In this document: positions 34,459-43,702 of the stretch, one piece after another | Position numbering within the stretch: the first letter of the stretch is position 1 | How the letters are laid out: every line of letters starts with the position of its first letter | Assembly: GCF_000389965.1 (NCBI RefSeq) | Contig: NC_021191.1 | Location: forward strand, 2,977,501-3,041,500 | DNA: 64,000 nucleotides | From: Actinoplanes sp. N902-109 | Lineage (GTDB): Bacteria; Actinomycetota; Actinomycetes; Mycobacteriales; Micromonosporaceae | Direction of reading: 5' to 3' | Notes under the pieces: model-generated | The model's input: the letters and a program-made list of their open reading frames with translations, nothing else | Database searches by the model: none | What the model was told of the DNA's origin: nothing | Position numbers and translations under genes: made by a program

Positions 34459-34989
34459 GTGGCCGCCGTCTTGGCCAAGAAACTGTGCTGGGCCACGTTA
34501 GCCGCAGCCGCTGCATTGCTGTCCGGCTGCCAGTCCCAGGTACAGGTCGGGGGCGGCGATGTGGTGCCCCAGGGGGCAAGCTGGGCGGAGCAGCGCCAGC
34601 GGGCCGTATCGATCCTGGCTGGTTACCCCGCAGCGGCGGGCTTGCCGAGCGTGTCTGTCTCGGCGCCTGCGGCCGACCCTGTGGGCACGGCGATCGAGAA
34701 GGCTGTGGTCGGCCCGGGTGTGACGCGCCTGACCGTCACGTTCACGGGCACCCCTGAGCCGGCGACCTCGCGGTGCGGTGCCGACTATTCCGCGGAGGCG
34801 GTCGAGTCCACCAAGGCGGTCGTCATCATTGTCCTGGAGCAGCGCAACCAGGGCAGCGGTCCTTGCACGATGATGGGCATGACGAGGACCGCGACGGTCA
34901 ATCTGGCGCAACCGCTGGGCCGCCGCGCCGTCCTGGACGTGCAAGAAGGCCAGCCCGTCCCGGTGACCACCGTTCCTCCCGTGCATTGA
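34459..34989 (+). CDS. Small lipoprotein, unknown function
   Basis: This 176-aa protein starts at the GTG 34459 (MAAVLAKKLCWATLA). The hydrophobic stretch ends in a lipobox LLSGC, so it is a likely membrane-anchored lipoprotein. The mature part has two more Cys (SRCGADY, GPCTMMG) that could pair. It also has a TRLTVTFTGTPEPA strand and ends with VPVTTVPPVH. I recognise no family. It stands alone, and an in-frame choice between this GTG and other nearby codons cannot be settled. Confidence 0.65.
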   Translation: MAAVLAKKLCWATLAAAAALLSGCQSQVQVGGGDVVPQGASWAEQRQRAVSILAGYPAAAGLPSVSVSAPAADPVGTAIEKAVVGPGVTRLTVTFTGTPEPATSRCGADYSAEAVESTKAVVIIVLEQRNQGSGPCTMMGMTRTATVNLAQPLGRRAVLDVQEGQPVPVTTVPPVH

Positions 34990-35308
34990 GTGCGTGGACG
35001 AGCGCTACAACGCCGCCGCGCTGCCAGGTCGCGGAGCTCGTCCACACCCGGTACGCCCGAGTGGCGCCCGACGACATCCTCTGCAGGTTCGCGCAGGCAG
35101 CTCGAGGACCGCGATCACGGTGACCTCATCGGAGGCGCCGGTCAGCGGGGTGAGCATGAGCGTGGCGATCTGTCGGCGGGGGACAGATCGGCGCGGGTAA
35201 GGGACAGCTACGGCTGGTGCCCCGGGTGTGTGGTGGCTGAGCATCGGTCCGGCGCTGTTTGCGATGCAACGGGTGCCGGACAGCTCGCACATCAATGGAG
35301 GTCGGTTC
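34990..35308. other. Intergenic stretch, no supported gene
   Basis: About 320 bp between two small secreted-protein genes. A frame containing QVAELVHTRYARVAPDDIL hints at a decayed fragment, but no start or family can be given. The ribosome site GGAGGTCGG of the next gene lies at its end. Confidence 0.35.
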
Positions 35309-35701
35309 ATGCGAACGAGAAAATGGGCGAGGGCTGCGGTCCTCACGGGCGCAGCCGTGGCCGGTGCGGCCAGTGTCCTGCTGAGCGCGGTCACCCCGGC
35401 GCAAGCGTCCGGGCCCGGCGGGAAGCACTTCCGTGGCTCCGTCTTCGTCAACGACAACCAGTACGGTTCGACGCACATCCAACTGATCTCGGGCAATGAG
35501 TTCGACATCGCCGTGAACTCGGACTTCGGGATCGGTATCTGTACTCGGATCTACCCGAACAGCGGCGGCGTGATCAGCTACTGCGACAGCAACCCCTCTG
35601 ACGGCAAGGCGACGCACTATCGGTTCTATTACAACTGGTACCAAGCCGACATCGTCGATCAATACGGTCATGTGGGTTCGGTTTACTCCACCCCGAGCTG
35701 A
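35309..35701 (+). CDS. Small secreted protein, unknown function
   Basis: This 130-aa protein starts at ATG 35309, preceded by GGAGGTCGG. A twin-basic start (MRTRKWARAAVL) leads to a long signal peptide cleaved near AQASG. The mature ~95 residues are rich in Tyr, Asn and Ser (GSVFVNDNQYGSTHIQL; YRFYYNWYQADIVDQYG), with two Cys (GICTRIY, SYCDSN) that may form a disulfide. I know no family for it. A small extracellular beta-rich protein or inhibitor would fit. Confidence 0.7.
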   Translation: MRTRKWARAAVLTGAAVAGAASVLLSAVTPAQASGPGGKHFRGSVFVNDNQYGSTHIQLISGNEFDIAVNSDFGIGICTRIYPNSGGVISYCDSNPSDGKATHYRFYYNWYQADIVDQYGHVGSVYSTPS

Positions 35702-35707
35702 GCAGGA

Positions 35708-35744
35708 CGGCAACGCCGGCCGAGGGGGACGGCCGGCATTGCCG
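35708..35744. terminator. Hairpin terminator
   Basis: CGGCAACGCCGGCC (35708-35721) and GGCCGGCATTGCCG (35731-35744) form a 14-bp stem with one G-U type mismatch. It lies between the small secreted protein and the convergent biosynthetic operon. Confidence 0.75.
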
Positions 35745-35785
35745 CTCACCGCGTAGGGGGCAGTTTCGTGACGGTGCTCGGGACG

Positions 35786-36493
35786 TCATCTCCGTCCACC
35801 GAACACCCACCGATGCACCTCGACGGAGTCGTACCGGTCCCGCGTCAGCACAGCGCACGCCGCATTCGGATCCGGCGCCACGAGCAGCGACGCCGTGCCG
35901 AGCCACGTCCCACCGTCGTCGGACAAGAGTGGCCCGTGTGCGATCACATCATGCCGCCCCGCCGGCATTTCGAGGTCGGCGGCCGGCCCCGCTCCCAACC
36001 CGAGCACCAGGTACCCATTGTCATCGGCGGGGCCACCGGAGAAGTCCCACATCGTACGTCCGAGCGCATTCTGCCATCGCCGCAGCAGCACATCTCGGTA
36101 CACGCCTGCTTGATAATTGGGCTCGTCGAAGGCGAACGCGCGTGCGGCGGCAGCACTGGAGAGATCCACGATGTGGAGGCTTCCCGTCGGAGCGGTTCCG
36201 TCGGGGGTCAGCGTCGGGCCGCGGGCGATCAACTCCTTGTCGAAATCATCCATGTACGCCCAATGGGCTTCCGTCAGTTCGTGACGCAGCGCCAGCGAGC
36301 CGGGCCGGTCGCGGTGGTAGCACAGAAACTCCATGCCTACAGCCTCGCACCAGGATGCCGAGGTCGGAGACGCCTCGCCCCGCGTGGACACCAACGGGTG
36401 GCGGGTCAGCCGGCCCCCGTCATCCCACTCGATCGTGCCCGCCGGCGGCTGACCGAACGGGGGCGTGCCGATCAGCTCCGTCCGGGTCGCCAT
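35786..36493 (-). CDS. Protein with two YCII-like domains, last gene of the NRPS operon
   Basis: This 235-aa protein has a ~50-residue lead, a YCII-type ferredoxin-like domain (~54-145: CYHRDRPGSLALRHELTEAHW, then GPTLTPDG and AFAFDEPNYQAGVY), and a second, shorter one (~175-235: GRHDVIAHGPLLSDDGG, ending EVHRWVFGG). YCII proteins are small dimeric folds, sometimes with hydrolase or dehydrochlorinase-like activity; a single-chain pair would mimic the dimer. Its start overlaps the end of the ATP-grasp gene by 74 bp in another frame, so it is translated from the same transcript. The role in the pathway is unknown. Confidence 0.75.
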   Translation of the reverse strand: MATRTELIGTPPFGQPPAGTIEWDDGGRLTRHPLVSTRGEASPTSASWCEAVGMEFLCYHRDRPGSLALRHELTEAHWAYMDDFDKELIARGPTLTPDGTAPTGSLHIVDLSSAAAARAFAFDEPNYQAGVYRDVLLRRWQNALGRTMWDFSGGPADDNGYLVLGLGAGPAADLEMPAGRHDVIAHGPLLSDDGGTWLGTASLLVAPDPNAACAVLTRDRYDSVEVHRWVFGGRR

Positions 36494-37751
36494 TCCACGC
36501 CTTCAGCTCCCGCGCGTTCACTCTGATCGGACCGCTGTCCGCATCGAAGGTGAAGACAAGATGCTCCAGATACGTGTCGATGTCGTCGATCATGCGAGTG
36601 TGGTCGGCGGCACGGCCGTTCAACAGGTCTATCTCTTGGGTCGAGACTCCCTTGTCCAGCTCGGATCCCGGCCGTATCAAAATCTGGTACGAGTCGATGT
36701 GTTCCATGGCGCGGATCGCTTTGGCGCCATCGATTCCGGCGAGGCGGGTCACTCCCCGTGGCGCCAGATTGGAATGCTGAAACACGACGTTCCCGCTCGT
36801 CGCCGGTCCCACCGCCGAGGGTGGGTGGCCCAGAGCGACCTCGACGGCGTAAGCGGCGAGGTCGATGCCCAGCGCCCGGCGGTAGAGATCGCGCATGAAC
36901 CCACCGAGGCGGCCGTTGACCTCGATGATGTGCGGCCCGGACGGCGTCAGCTTGATTTCTGTGTGCAGGACACCGTCCTTGACCCCCAGTGCCCTGGCAG
37001 ATTCGATCGCCAGGGCGACCACACCCGATTGTTCCTCGGCGTCGAGCGTCGAGGGGAAGAACTGGCCGGGCTCACGAAACGGTGGGATCAGCCGGAACTT
37101 CCCGGTGATCGCACTGAAGACGGGCCGGGAATCCGACATCACGAGCTCCACCGATACGTAGCTCCCGAAGTGTCCGCCCAGCCCGTCCGGCAGGTACTCC
37201 TCGACGAGTGCCGCCCCCTCCGCTTCGATGACGCGCATGATGGCTGACCGTGCGGCTTCGGGGTCGTCCAGCAGAAGGGTGTTCCGGCTGCCTTCACCCG
37301 ACACCGGTTTGACGATCAGTGGCAGCGGTATCGCAGCGATGGCATCGTCGACCTGCGCCGCATGACGCACCAGTCTCGCCCGCACGGAGTCGACGCCCGC
37401 CGCCATCAGCCGGCTGCGCTGCAGATGCTTGTCGGTGAGGTGCGCGACAGTGCCCGGACTGTGGAAGGGCAATCCGGCGGCGTCCGCGTAATCGGCCGTC
37501 GCCCGGAGCATACCTTCGCTGAACGTGACCACACCTGCGATGTGATGGCGCTGCAGGGCACCGGTGTTGCCGGCGACGTCATCCAGCTCGACGACCGGTA
37601 CTTCCAGAGCCCGGATCACCGGCCGCAGGGCCGCGGTGTGCTTCGTGTCCGGGATGACGAGGACCGGTTCCGCGACAGTCCGGACCGCCTCCAGCGCTTC
37701 CAGGAGGCTGACCGCGCCTCTGTCGTAAACCACGGCAACTCGCTGCGACAC
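36420..37751 (-). CDS. ATP-grasp ligase of the NRPS operon
   Basis: This 443-aa protein starts at a GTG (GGAGGAA ribosome site) 42 bp after the NRPS stop. An N-terminal pre-ATP-grasp domain (~1-105) is followed by ATP-grasp motifs PLIVKPVSGEGSRNTLLL and LVEEYLPDGLGG, and metal-binding HTEIKLTPSGPHIIEVNGRLGG. Such enzymes activate a carboxylate as an acyl phosphate and join it to an amine or thiol. In small NRPS pathways they often add an amino acid or make an amide in place of a thioesterase step. No thioesterase is fused to the NRPSs, so product release or final coupling by this enzyme is plausible. The last ~25 residues overlap the YCII gene. Confidence 0.85.
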   Translation of the reverse strand: MSQRVAVVYDRGAVSLLEALEAVRTVAEPVLVIPDTKHTAALRPVIRALEVPVVELDDVAGNTGALQRHHIAGVVTFSEGMLRATADYADAAGLPFHSPGTVAHLTDKHLQRSRLMAAGVDSVRARLVRHAAQVDDAIAAIPLPLIVKPVSGEGSRNTLLLDDPEAARSAIMRVIEAEGAALVEEYLPDGLGGHFGSYVSVELVMSDSRPVFSAITGKFRLIPPFREPGQFFPSTLDAEEQSGVVALAIESARALGVKDGVLHTEIKLTPSGPHIIEVNGRLGGFMRDLYRRALGIDLAAYAVEVALGHPPSAVGPATSGNVVFQHSNLAPRGVTRLAGIDGAKAIRAMEHIDSYQILIRPGSELDKGVSTQEIDLLNGRAADHTRMIDDIDTYLEHLVFTFDADSGPIRVNARELKAWNGDPDGADRHAPVRSAAGGHDRVG

Positions 37752-37793
37752 GTTTCCTCCATGATGGCCATCGATCCCGGTCGGAAGCAGCCG

Positions 37794-40700
37794 TCAGGGC
37801 GCCGGGCGATCCGGTACGGGGTTCGTGCGGATCGGTGGGCACGGCGACTGCACGTCGGCAGCGATGAGTTCCAGCGCCTCCCGGACGAGACCGCCCAGCG
37901 TGCTGGCGGTTCCGGACAGGTGGGCCGCGTTGAGGCCGGTGGTCACGCACAGGAGTCTGGCTCCGGTGGTGAGGCTGCGATCGAACTCGACACGCAGGCC
38001 GAAGCTGTGGATGTCGTCGAACCACCAGTCGGCGACCTTCACCATGGTGAGATCCCGTACCGCGTCGAGATTGTGGAAGTCGACGAAGTTGAAGGCGATC
38101 TCATAGAGCGGTCCGGCCGACAGACGCCGGATGTGGCTGACCGGGTACCGGCGATGGGGCTGCACGGCGCGTTCGGTGTCGAAGACGGCCCGGGCGAGGG
38201 TGGCCCAGGAATGCTGTGACACGTCGACGGTCATCGGCACCACGTTGAGCAGGACGCCGAGAAGGCGATCGGAGCCGGGCTCGTCGAGCCGGCCGTTCAT
38301 CTGCACGCCCGTCACCGCCGCCGGCCGGCCCGTGAGCCGGGCCAGCGCCCAGAGGTGTGCGGCGAGATAGAGGGACTTCTGTGGGGTGCCGACACGTGCG
38401 GCGGCGTCACGCAGCTGCGCGTCCAGGGTGTCGGGCAACTCGATCCGGCACTCGCCGTGGCTTTCCGGCAATCGGGGCAGCCGCGCGTCCGGCAGGCCGG
38501 CCACGACCTCGGTCCAGAAGGCGCGCGTCTCCGGCGACTCGATGGCCGCTCGCTCCGCGGCGACGAAATCGCGGTAGCGCGCCGCCGGCGCCGGGTCGGC
38601 CGGGTCCCCGCCCGCCAAGGCCGTGTCGTACGCCTGGAGCAGGTCCGTCATGAGCTGCGCCACGCTCCAACCGTCCAGCACGATGTGGTGCAGGGCGACG
38701 GAGAGGTGGAAGTCGTCCGGTCCGCGAACGAGCACGTGGCAACGCACCAGAGGCGCGGTCTCGAAGTTGAAGGGGTCTGCCTGCTCCCGCTTCCACCACG
38801 CGCGCAGCTCGCCGTCCGGGTCCGGGCTCTCCGCCTCCTCGACGAGCAGCGGAATGCGGGCCTGGCGATGCACGAGCTGCATGGGCTCACTGAATCCTCC
38901 GGCGTCGAACGACGTACGGAGAACCTCGTGGCGTTCGGTCATCGCATCGAGTGCGCGCCGCAGGGCACCGGTGTCGAAGCGGCAGAGCAGCCGCGCACTG
39001 GCCAGGTCGTGGTAGAGCTCCGGCTGGTCGTCGGCCATCTCGCACTCGTACAGGATGCCGAGCTGCATTCCCGCGGCCGGATAGGCGTCCACCACGCCGT
39101 CGGGGAGCGCGTCCGCGTCGACGTCCGCGAGGGTGCTCTTGAGTCCGGCGGCCGCATCGCCGATGCGGTCGCACTCGGCGGCGAGTTCGGCGATCGTCGG
39201 GTGCCGGAACACCCGCTCGATGGTCACGGGCAGTCCCGCGGCGCGGGCTGCGACGCCGACGCGGATGACCGTGATCGAGTCGCCTCCGACCGCGAAGAAG
39301 TTGTCGTGCGCCCCCGGTGTCTCGATACCCAACTCGTCCGCCCAGATCCGGGCCAGCGCGCGCTCGGTGTCGGTGAACGAGTCAGCGGCCGGGTCGTGGG
39401 GCGTGGTGCTCTGCGCCGCCTCCGGCGCCGGCAGCGCAGCACGGTCGAGCTTTCCGTTCGCGGTCAGCGGCAGCTCGGCGCACGGCATGAACGCGGAGGG
39501 AAGCATGTACGCCGGTAGCTGCTCCGCGAGACGGGCCCGCAGGTCAGGCAGTTCCCCACCGGCCGGCACGACGTAGGCGACGAGCCTCGGTTCCTGGGGG
39601 ACGTCCTCGCGCAGCAGACACACGGCCGCGCGTACCCCGGGCTGGTCGAGCATGGCCCGCTCGATCTCGCCGAGTTCGATCCGGAATCCGCGAAGCTGTA
39701 CCTGCGTGTCCGAACGCCCGCGGAAGGCGATCTCACCGTCCTGCGACCGTACGGCCAGATCACCGGTTCGGTAGAGCCGCCCGCCCGGCGTCCCGAACGG
39801 ATCCGGGACGAACCGCTGTGCCGTGAGCGCCGGCCGGCCGAGGTACCCGCGGGAAACACCGGGTCCGCCCACGTACATCTCGCCCTGCACGCCGGCCGGA
39901 ACCTCCCGCAGCTCCGTATCCAGGATGTGCACCCGCAGGTCGCCGATGGGCACACCGATCGGGCTGGCCGTCGCGTCGAGATCGGCGCGCTCCAGCGGCC
40001 GGATCGTCACGTGCACCGTGGTCTCGGTGATGCCGTACATGTTGACAAGGCGGGGCTGGTTCACCCCGTACGCCGCGGCCCACGGCCGGAGAATCGCCGG
40101 GTCGAGCGGCTCACCACCGAAGATCACCCAGCGCAGCGCGAGAGGCGGGAAATCCGCGTCCTCGGCGGCGCCGGCCAGGTGCCGGAACGCGGTGGGCGTC
40201 TGATTCAGCACCGTGACGCCCTGCCGGCGCAGCATCGCCAGGAACGCGGCCGGATCGCGGCTGGTGACGTAGTCGACGACGACCAGCCGGCCGCCGTGCA
40301 GCAGCGCCCCCCACAGCTCCCACACGGAGAAGTCGAAAGCGATCGAGTGGAACAGCGTCCACACGTCGTCCGGCCCGAACCCGTAGTCCGGCGCGGTGGT
40401 CTCGAACAGGCGCGTGACGTTGGCATGCGACACCACGACCCCCTTGGGCCGCCCCGTGGACCCGGAGGTGTAGATGACGTACGCAACGTTGCCGGGGTGG
40501 ACATCGACATCCGGCGCGGTATCCGGAGCGTCAGGCGGCACGTCGCTGAACCTCACCACGGTCCGGCCCGGGGCGGCGAGGGCGGCGGCGTTCTCGTCGT
40601 CCGCCAGCACGCAGCGGCAATCCGCGTCGTCCAGCACGAACTGCGCGCGGTTCACCGGGTGCGTCGGGTCGAGCGGCAGGTAACCCGCTCCCGCCTTGAG

Positions 40701-41186
40701 GACCGCGATGACACCCACGATGAGATCGGCGAAGCGTTCCGCGCACAGTGCGACCAGGTCCTCCGGTCCGACGCCGGCCGCGATGAGCCGATGCGCGAGC
40801 CGATTGGCCGCGGCGTCCACCTCGGCATAGGTCAGTGTGCCGCGGGAGTCGACGACGGCGACCCGGTCCGGGGAAGCGGCGGCGACGTCCGCGAAGAGCT
40901 GGTGCAGGCATTCACGACCGGTCGTCGCTGTTTCGCCGATCCTGACGTCGGCTGGTCCCGCGGGGGAGCCGACCGCTTCGGCATACCGGCCGGCAAGGCT
41001 CGCCGGTCGCATGTCGGTCCACACCTCGGCGATGTGATCGAGGCATTCGGCCTCGGTCCCGGCGATGCCGACCGGTCGCCAGCCCGCCGGGACCGGGTAC
41101 GCCTCCACCACGGTCGAGTACTGGTCCTCGTCGTTGACGACCACCAGATGGCGAACCGTCTTGTCCTCGAGAATCTTGTCAGTCAT
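37794..41186 (-). CDS. NRPS: MbtH - A (predicted Thr) - T - C
   Basis: This 1130-aa protein starts at the ATG overlapping the desulfurase stop (ATGA). Residues 1-65 are a fused MbtH domain (NDEDQYS, VPAGWRP, VWTDMRP), though the usual Trp after QYS is replaced by Val. The A domain (~90-585) has YTSGSTGRPKG and specificity residues D285, F286, W289, N328, I355, G357, M383, V391, H392 plus the terminal Lys. This gives the code DFWNIGMVHK, the standard L-threonine signature. The carrier Ser is in VGGDSITV. A C-terminal condensation domain has the intact motif HHIVLDG and ends the protein; there is no thioesterase. The terminal C may serve the carrier of the other NRPS. Confidence 0.92.
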   Translation of the reverse strand: MTDKILEDKTVRHLVVVNDEDQYSTVVEAYPVPAGWRPVGIAGTEAECLDHIAEVWTDMRPASLAGRYAEAVGSPAGPADVRIGETATTGRECLHQLFADVAAASPDRVAVVDSRGTLTYAEVDAAANRLAHRLIAAGVGPEDLVALCAERFADLIVGVIAVLKAGAGYLPLDPTHPVNRAQFVLDDADCRCVLADDENAAALAAPGRTVVRFSDVPPDAPDTAPDVDVHPGNVAYVIYTSGSTGRPKGVVVSHANVTRLFETTAPDYGFGPDDVWTLFHSIAFDFSVWELWGALLHGGRLVVVDYVTSRDPAAFLAMLRRQGVTVLNQTPTAFRHLAGAAEDADFPPLALRWVIFGGEPLDPAILRPWAAAYGVNQPRLVNMYGITETTVHVTIRPLERADLDATASPIGVPIGDLRVHILDTELREVPAGVQGEMYVGGPGVSRGYLGRPALTAQRFVPDPFGTPGGRLYRTGDLAVRSQDGEIAFRGRSDTQVQLRGFRIELGEIERAMLDQPGVRAAVCLLREDVPQEPRLVAYVVPAGGELPDLRARLAEQLPAYMLPSAFMPCAELPLTANGKLDRAALPAPEAAQSTTPHDPAADSFTDTERALARIWADELGIETPGAHDNFFAVGGDSITVIRVGVAARAAGLPVTIERVFRHPTIAELAAECDRIGDAAAGLKSTLADVDADALPDGVVDAYPAAGMQLGILYECEMADDQPELYHDLASARLLCRFDTGALRRALDAMTERHEVLRTSFDAGGFSEPMQLVHRQARIPLLVEEAESPDPDGELRAWWKREQADPFNFETAPLVRCHVLVRGPDDFHLSVALHHIVLDGWSVAQLMTDLLQAYDTALAGGDPADPAPAARYRDFVAAERAAIESPETRAFWTEVVAGLPDARLPRLPESHGECRIELPDTLDAQLRDAAARVGTPQKSLYLAAHLWALARLTGRPAAVTGVQMNGRLDEPGSDRLLGVLLNVVPMTVDVSQHSWATLARAVFDTERAVQPHRRYPVSHIRRLSAGPLYEIAFNFVDFHNLDAVRDLTMVKVADWWFDDIHSFGLRVEFDRSLTTGARLLCVTTGLNAAHLSGTASTLGGLVREALELIAADVQSPCPPIRTNPVPDRPAP

Positions 41187-42418
41187 CGAAGTCGTGCCGC
41201 TCCCGGCCGCGCCGCCGTCAAGCCCAGCAGCTCGTCCAATGCTCGATAGAAACCCTCGATCTCGGCGACATCGGTGTACAGGTACGCCGACACGCGCAGC
41301 ACCTCGCCCCCGGCCAGATCCGTGACCAGCGGCTGGGCGCACATGTGCCCACTGCGCACCATGTATCCGTAGGAATCGCTCAGAATGCGGGCGGTCTCCC
41401 CGGTGGCGAATCCGGCGCCCAGGCGCAGGCTCACCACCGGCAGCCGGTCTTCCTCCTCGGGTGGCCCGATCAGCCGGATGTCGGGACGGTCCAGCGCCCC
41501 GCTGACCAGGGCCGCGCAGAGTTCCTTGGCGTGCTGGTCGCGCTCCGAGGGGTCCAGGCGCTCCAGGTAGCGGATCGCCGCCGCGCTGCCGATGATCCCG
41601 GCGATGGCCGGCGTTCCCGCCTCGAACAGGTAGGGGGTCCGCCGATCGACGCTGCCGTCGAGGTCGACCCAGTCGACCATGCCGCCACCGACCACGGACG
41701 GGCGCAGGCGGCCCAGCATCTCGCTGCGGCCGAACAGGCAGCCGACACCGGTCGGTCCGAGCATCTTGTGCATCGAGAACGCCAGGAAATCGACGCCGAG
41801 GGTACGCACGTTGACACGCTCGTGCGGCAGGAACTGCGCGGAGTCCAGGACGATCGTCGCGTCGCAGGCCTCCCGGACCTCCGCGACGAGTTCCTCCACG
41901 GGGTGGATCACACCGGTGACGTTGGAACAGTGGGTGAGCGCGACGACCTTCGGTTTCCCGCGCAGCAGCTCCCGGAAGTGGTCACGGTCGAGGCGGCCGT
42001 GAGCGTCGACCCGGGCGAGATCAAGACGGCCGACCCTGCGCCACGGCAGCATCTGGGAGTGATGGGCGTCCAGGACACCCACCACCCGATCATCAGGATC
42101 GAGGCCCAGGCCGTTGGCCACCACGTTCAGCGCCTCGGTGGTGTTGCGCAGCAGGACAAGTTCGTTCGCGGCGGCGCCGATGTACCGGGCGATCACCATG
42201 CGTGATGCCTCGTAGGCGTCCGACGCCTCTTCGGAGAGCCGATGCTTCCCGCGGTGGATGTTCGCGCCGTTATTCTCGTAGTACTCCGTGATCGCCTGGA
42301 TCACGGCGCGCGGCTTGAGGGTCGTCGCGGCGTTGTCCAGGTAGGAGATCGCCTGGCCGTCGATCACGCGCCCCAGGGCCGGGAAATCCTCTCGCCGAGG
42401 ATGCTGACCGAGCATCAT
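41183..42418 (-). CDS. SufS-like cysteine desulfurase/class V PLP enzyme in the NRPS operon
   Basis: This 411-aa class V aminotransferase-fold protein retains the desulfurase catalytic residues: the PLP-stacking His in LDAHHSQMLPW, the Schiff-base Lys in FSMHKMLGPTGVG, and the sulfur-accepting Cys in RSGHMCAQPLV. LDNAATTLKPRAVIQA marks the N-terminus. It overlaps the NRPS ATG and abuts the ligase stop, so it is part of the operon and not a housekeeping iron-sulfur gene; no other Suf genes are near. It may provide sulfur for the product, or act as a lyase or epimerase on an amino acid. The kept Cys favours sulfur mobilisation. Confidence 0.88.
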   Translation of the reverse strand: MMLGQHPRREDFPALGRVIDGQAISYLDNAATTLKPRAVIQAITEYYENNGANIHRGKHRLSEEASDAYEASRMVIARYIGAAANELVLLRNTTEALNVVANGLGLDPDDRVVGVLDAHHSQMLPWRRVGRLDLARVDAHGRLDRDHFRELLRGKPKVVALTHCSNVTGVIHPVEELVAEVREACDATIVLDSAQFLPHERVNVRTLGVDFLAFSMHKMLGPTGVGCLFGRSEMLGRLRPSVVGGGMVDWVDLDGSVDRRTPYLFEAGTPAIAGIIGSAAAIRYLERLDPSERDQHAKELCAALVSGALDRPDIRLIGPPEEEDRLPVVSLRLGAGFATGETARILSDSYGYMVRSGHMCAQPLVTDLAGGEVLRVSAYLYTDVAEIEGFYRALDELLGLTAARPGAARLR

Positions 42419-43702
42419 CTACCTCCCCGTGGAAATGCAGGATTGGAACTTTCCGCTGCGCTCGCTGGCGATGTAGTCCGTGGCCTCGAAGCGCACCCCG
42501 ATCGGCCCCAAGGCTTCGGCCATCCGGGCTTGGATCTGCGCGACGACCTCCGTGACGGCGTCCGCATCCGCTTCGCCGCTCGGGATGTACCGGAAGGTGC
42601 AGGCACCGGCCGGGTCCTGCTCCAGCTGGTACAGGTCCAACCCGGGTGCCCTCCCCACCAGCGCGTTCACGCCGCCGGGCGTGACCAGGCGGCCGTCCGG
42701 CAGCTGGATCATCCCGGTGGTGCGGCCCTCGATCCGCACCACCGGCAGTTCGCTTCCGCACTCGCAAGTGATCCCCAGCGGGGTGAAGTAGTCGCCGGTG
42801 GCGTAGCGGATGCGGGGGATCAGGGCATCGTCGATCGTGGTGACGTACAGCTCGCCCATCTCGCCCACGTCGACGGGACGGCCGTCCCGGATGAACTCCG
42901 GATAGAAGTCGACGTCGTTGAGGTGCCGCCGGCCGAAGTGGCACTCGAACCCCAGGTATCCGAGTTCGGACATGCCGATCATGTCGCCGATCGGCACGTT
43001 CGGACCGTGGAACGCCTCTATCTGGCGCCGGGCGACATCGGTCATGAGGGTGTATCCGCACACGATGTGCAACCGGCGCGGCGATGTGATCTTGCGGCCG
43101 AGCCGACGTGCCCACCTGGTGAGGAAGGCAAGGTGGGACGGGTCGACCACCAAGAGGTCGGGCTGGTACTCCTCGATCTCGTCCAGGGCTTTGACGATCT
43201 GCCACTCCGGGGTGGCCAGCAGGTCGTGCGCGACCGTCAGAACGAGCGTGCCGTCGGGCAAGGTCCGGTCCTGCATGGTCGAGAACCCGGTGGCACACTC
43301 CACGTCCGAGCAGTTCGGCGGTGCGTACCGGCAGATCTTGGGACGGCCGCCCGGTTGCCAGAGCTCGTCGAAGCGACGGTTCACGCCGAGGCTGGTCGCC
43401 TGCCGGCGGGCCAGGTCGAAGGAGAGAATGGCGCTGTTGAGCCGTTCGCCGGAGGTTCCCGAGCTCTGAAAGCGCATGACCTCCGGCGAACTGAGGGTGT
43501 AGCTCTTGGCCAGTACCCCGGCCGGGTAATTGCGCCGGTAATGCGCCTTCGAGGTCGGCGGGATCCGCCGGAAATCCTCCGGGCCCCTGATGTCCTCGGG
43601 CCGCAAGCCGTTGGCTTCCATGTGCTCGCGGAAGAACACGGTCTGTTCGAAGGCGTAGGCGATCTCTTCCCGGACGGCTTCGAACATCAGCGGATCGCTC
43701 AT
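42419..43702 (-). CDS. PaaK-like acyl-adenylate/CoA ligase of the NRPS operon
   Basis: This 427-aa ANL-superfamily enzyme is of the short phenylacetate-CoA ligase type. The phosphate-binding loop is FQSSGTSGERLNSA. IGMSELGYLGFECH and YATGDYFTPLGITCECG match the core motifs, and the small C-terminal lid starts near RTTGMIQLPDG. It should activate an aryl or acyl acid, either as CoA ester, for transfer to a carrier, or for thiocarboxylate formation with the adjacent desulfurase. It has no carrier domain of its own. The start overlaps the oxygenase stop (ATGA). Confidence 0.85.
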   Translation of the reverse strand: MSDPLMFEAVREEIAYAFEQTVFFREHMEANGLRPEDIRGPEDFRRIPPTSKAHYRRNYPAGVLAKSYTLSSPEVMRFQSSGTSGERLNSAILSFDLARRQATSLGVNRRFDELWQPGGRPKICRYAPPNCSDVECATGFSTMQDRTLPDGTLVLTVAHDLLATPEWQIVKALDEIEEYQPDLLVVDPSHLAFLTRWARRLGRKITSPRRLHIVCGYTLMTDVARRQIEAFHGPNVPIGDMIGMSELGYLGFECHFGRRHLNDVDFYPEFIRDGRPVDVGEMGELYVTTIDDALIPRIRYATGDYFTPLGITCECGSELPVVRIEGRTTGMIQLPDGRLVTPGGVNALVGRAPGLDLYQLEQDPAGACTFRYIPSGEADADAVTEVVAQIQARMAEALGPIGVRFEATDYIASERSGKFQSCISTGR

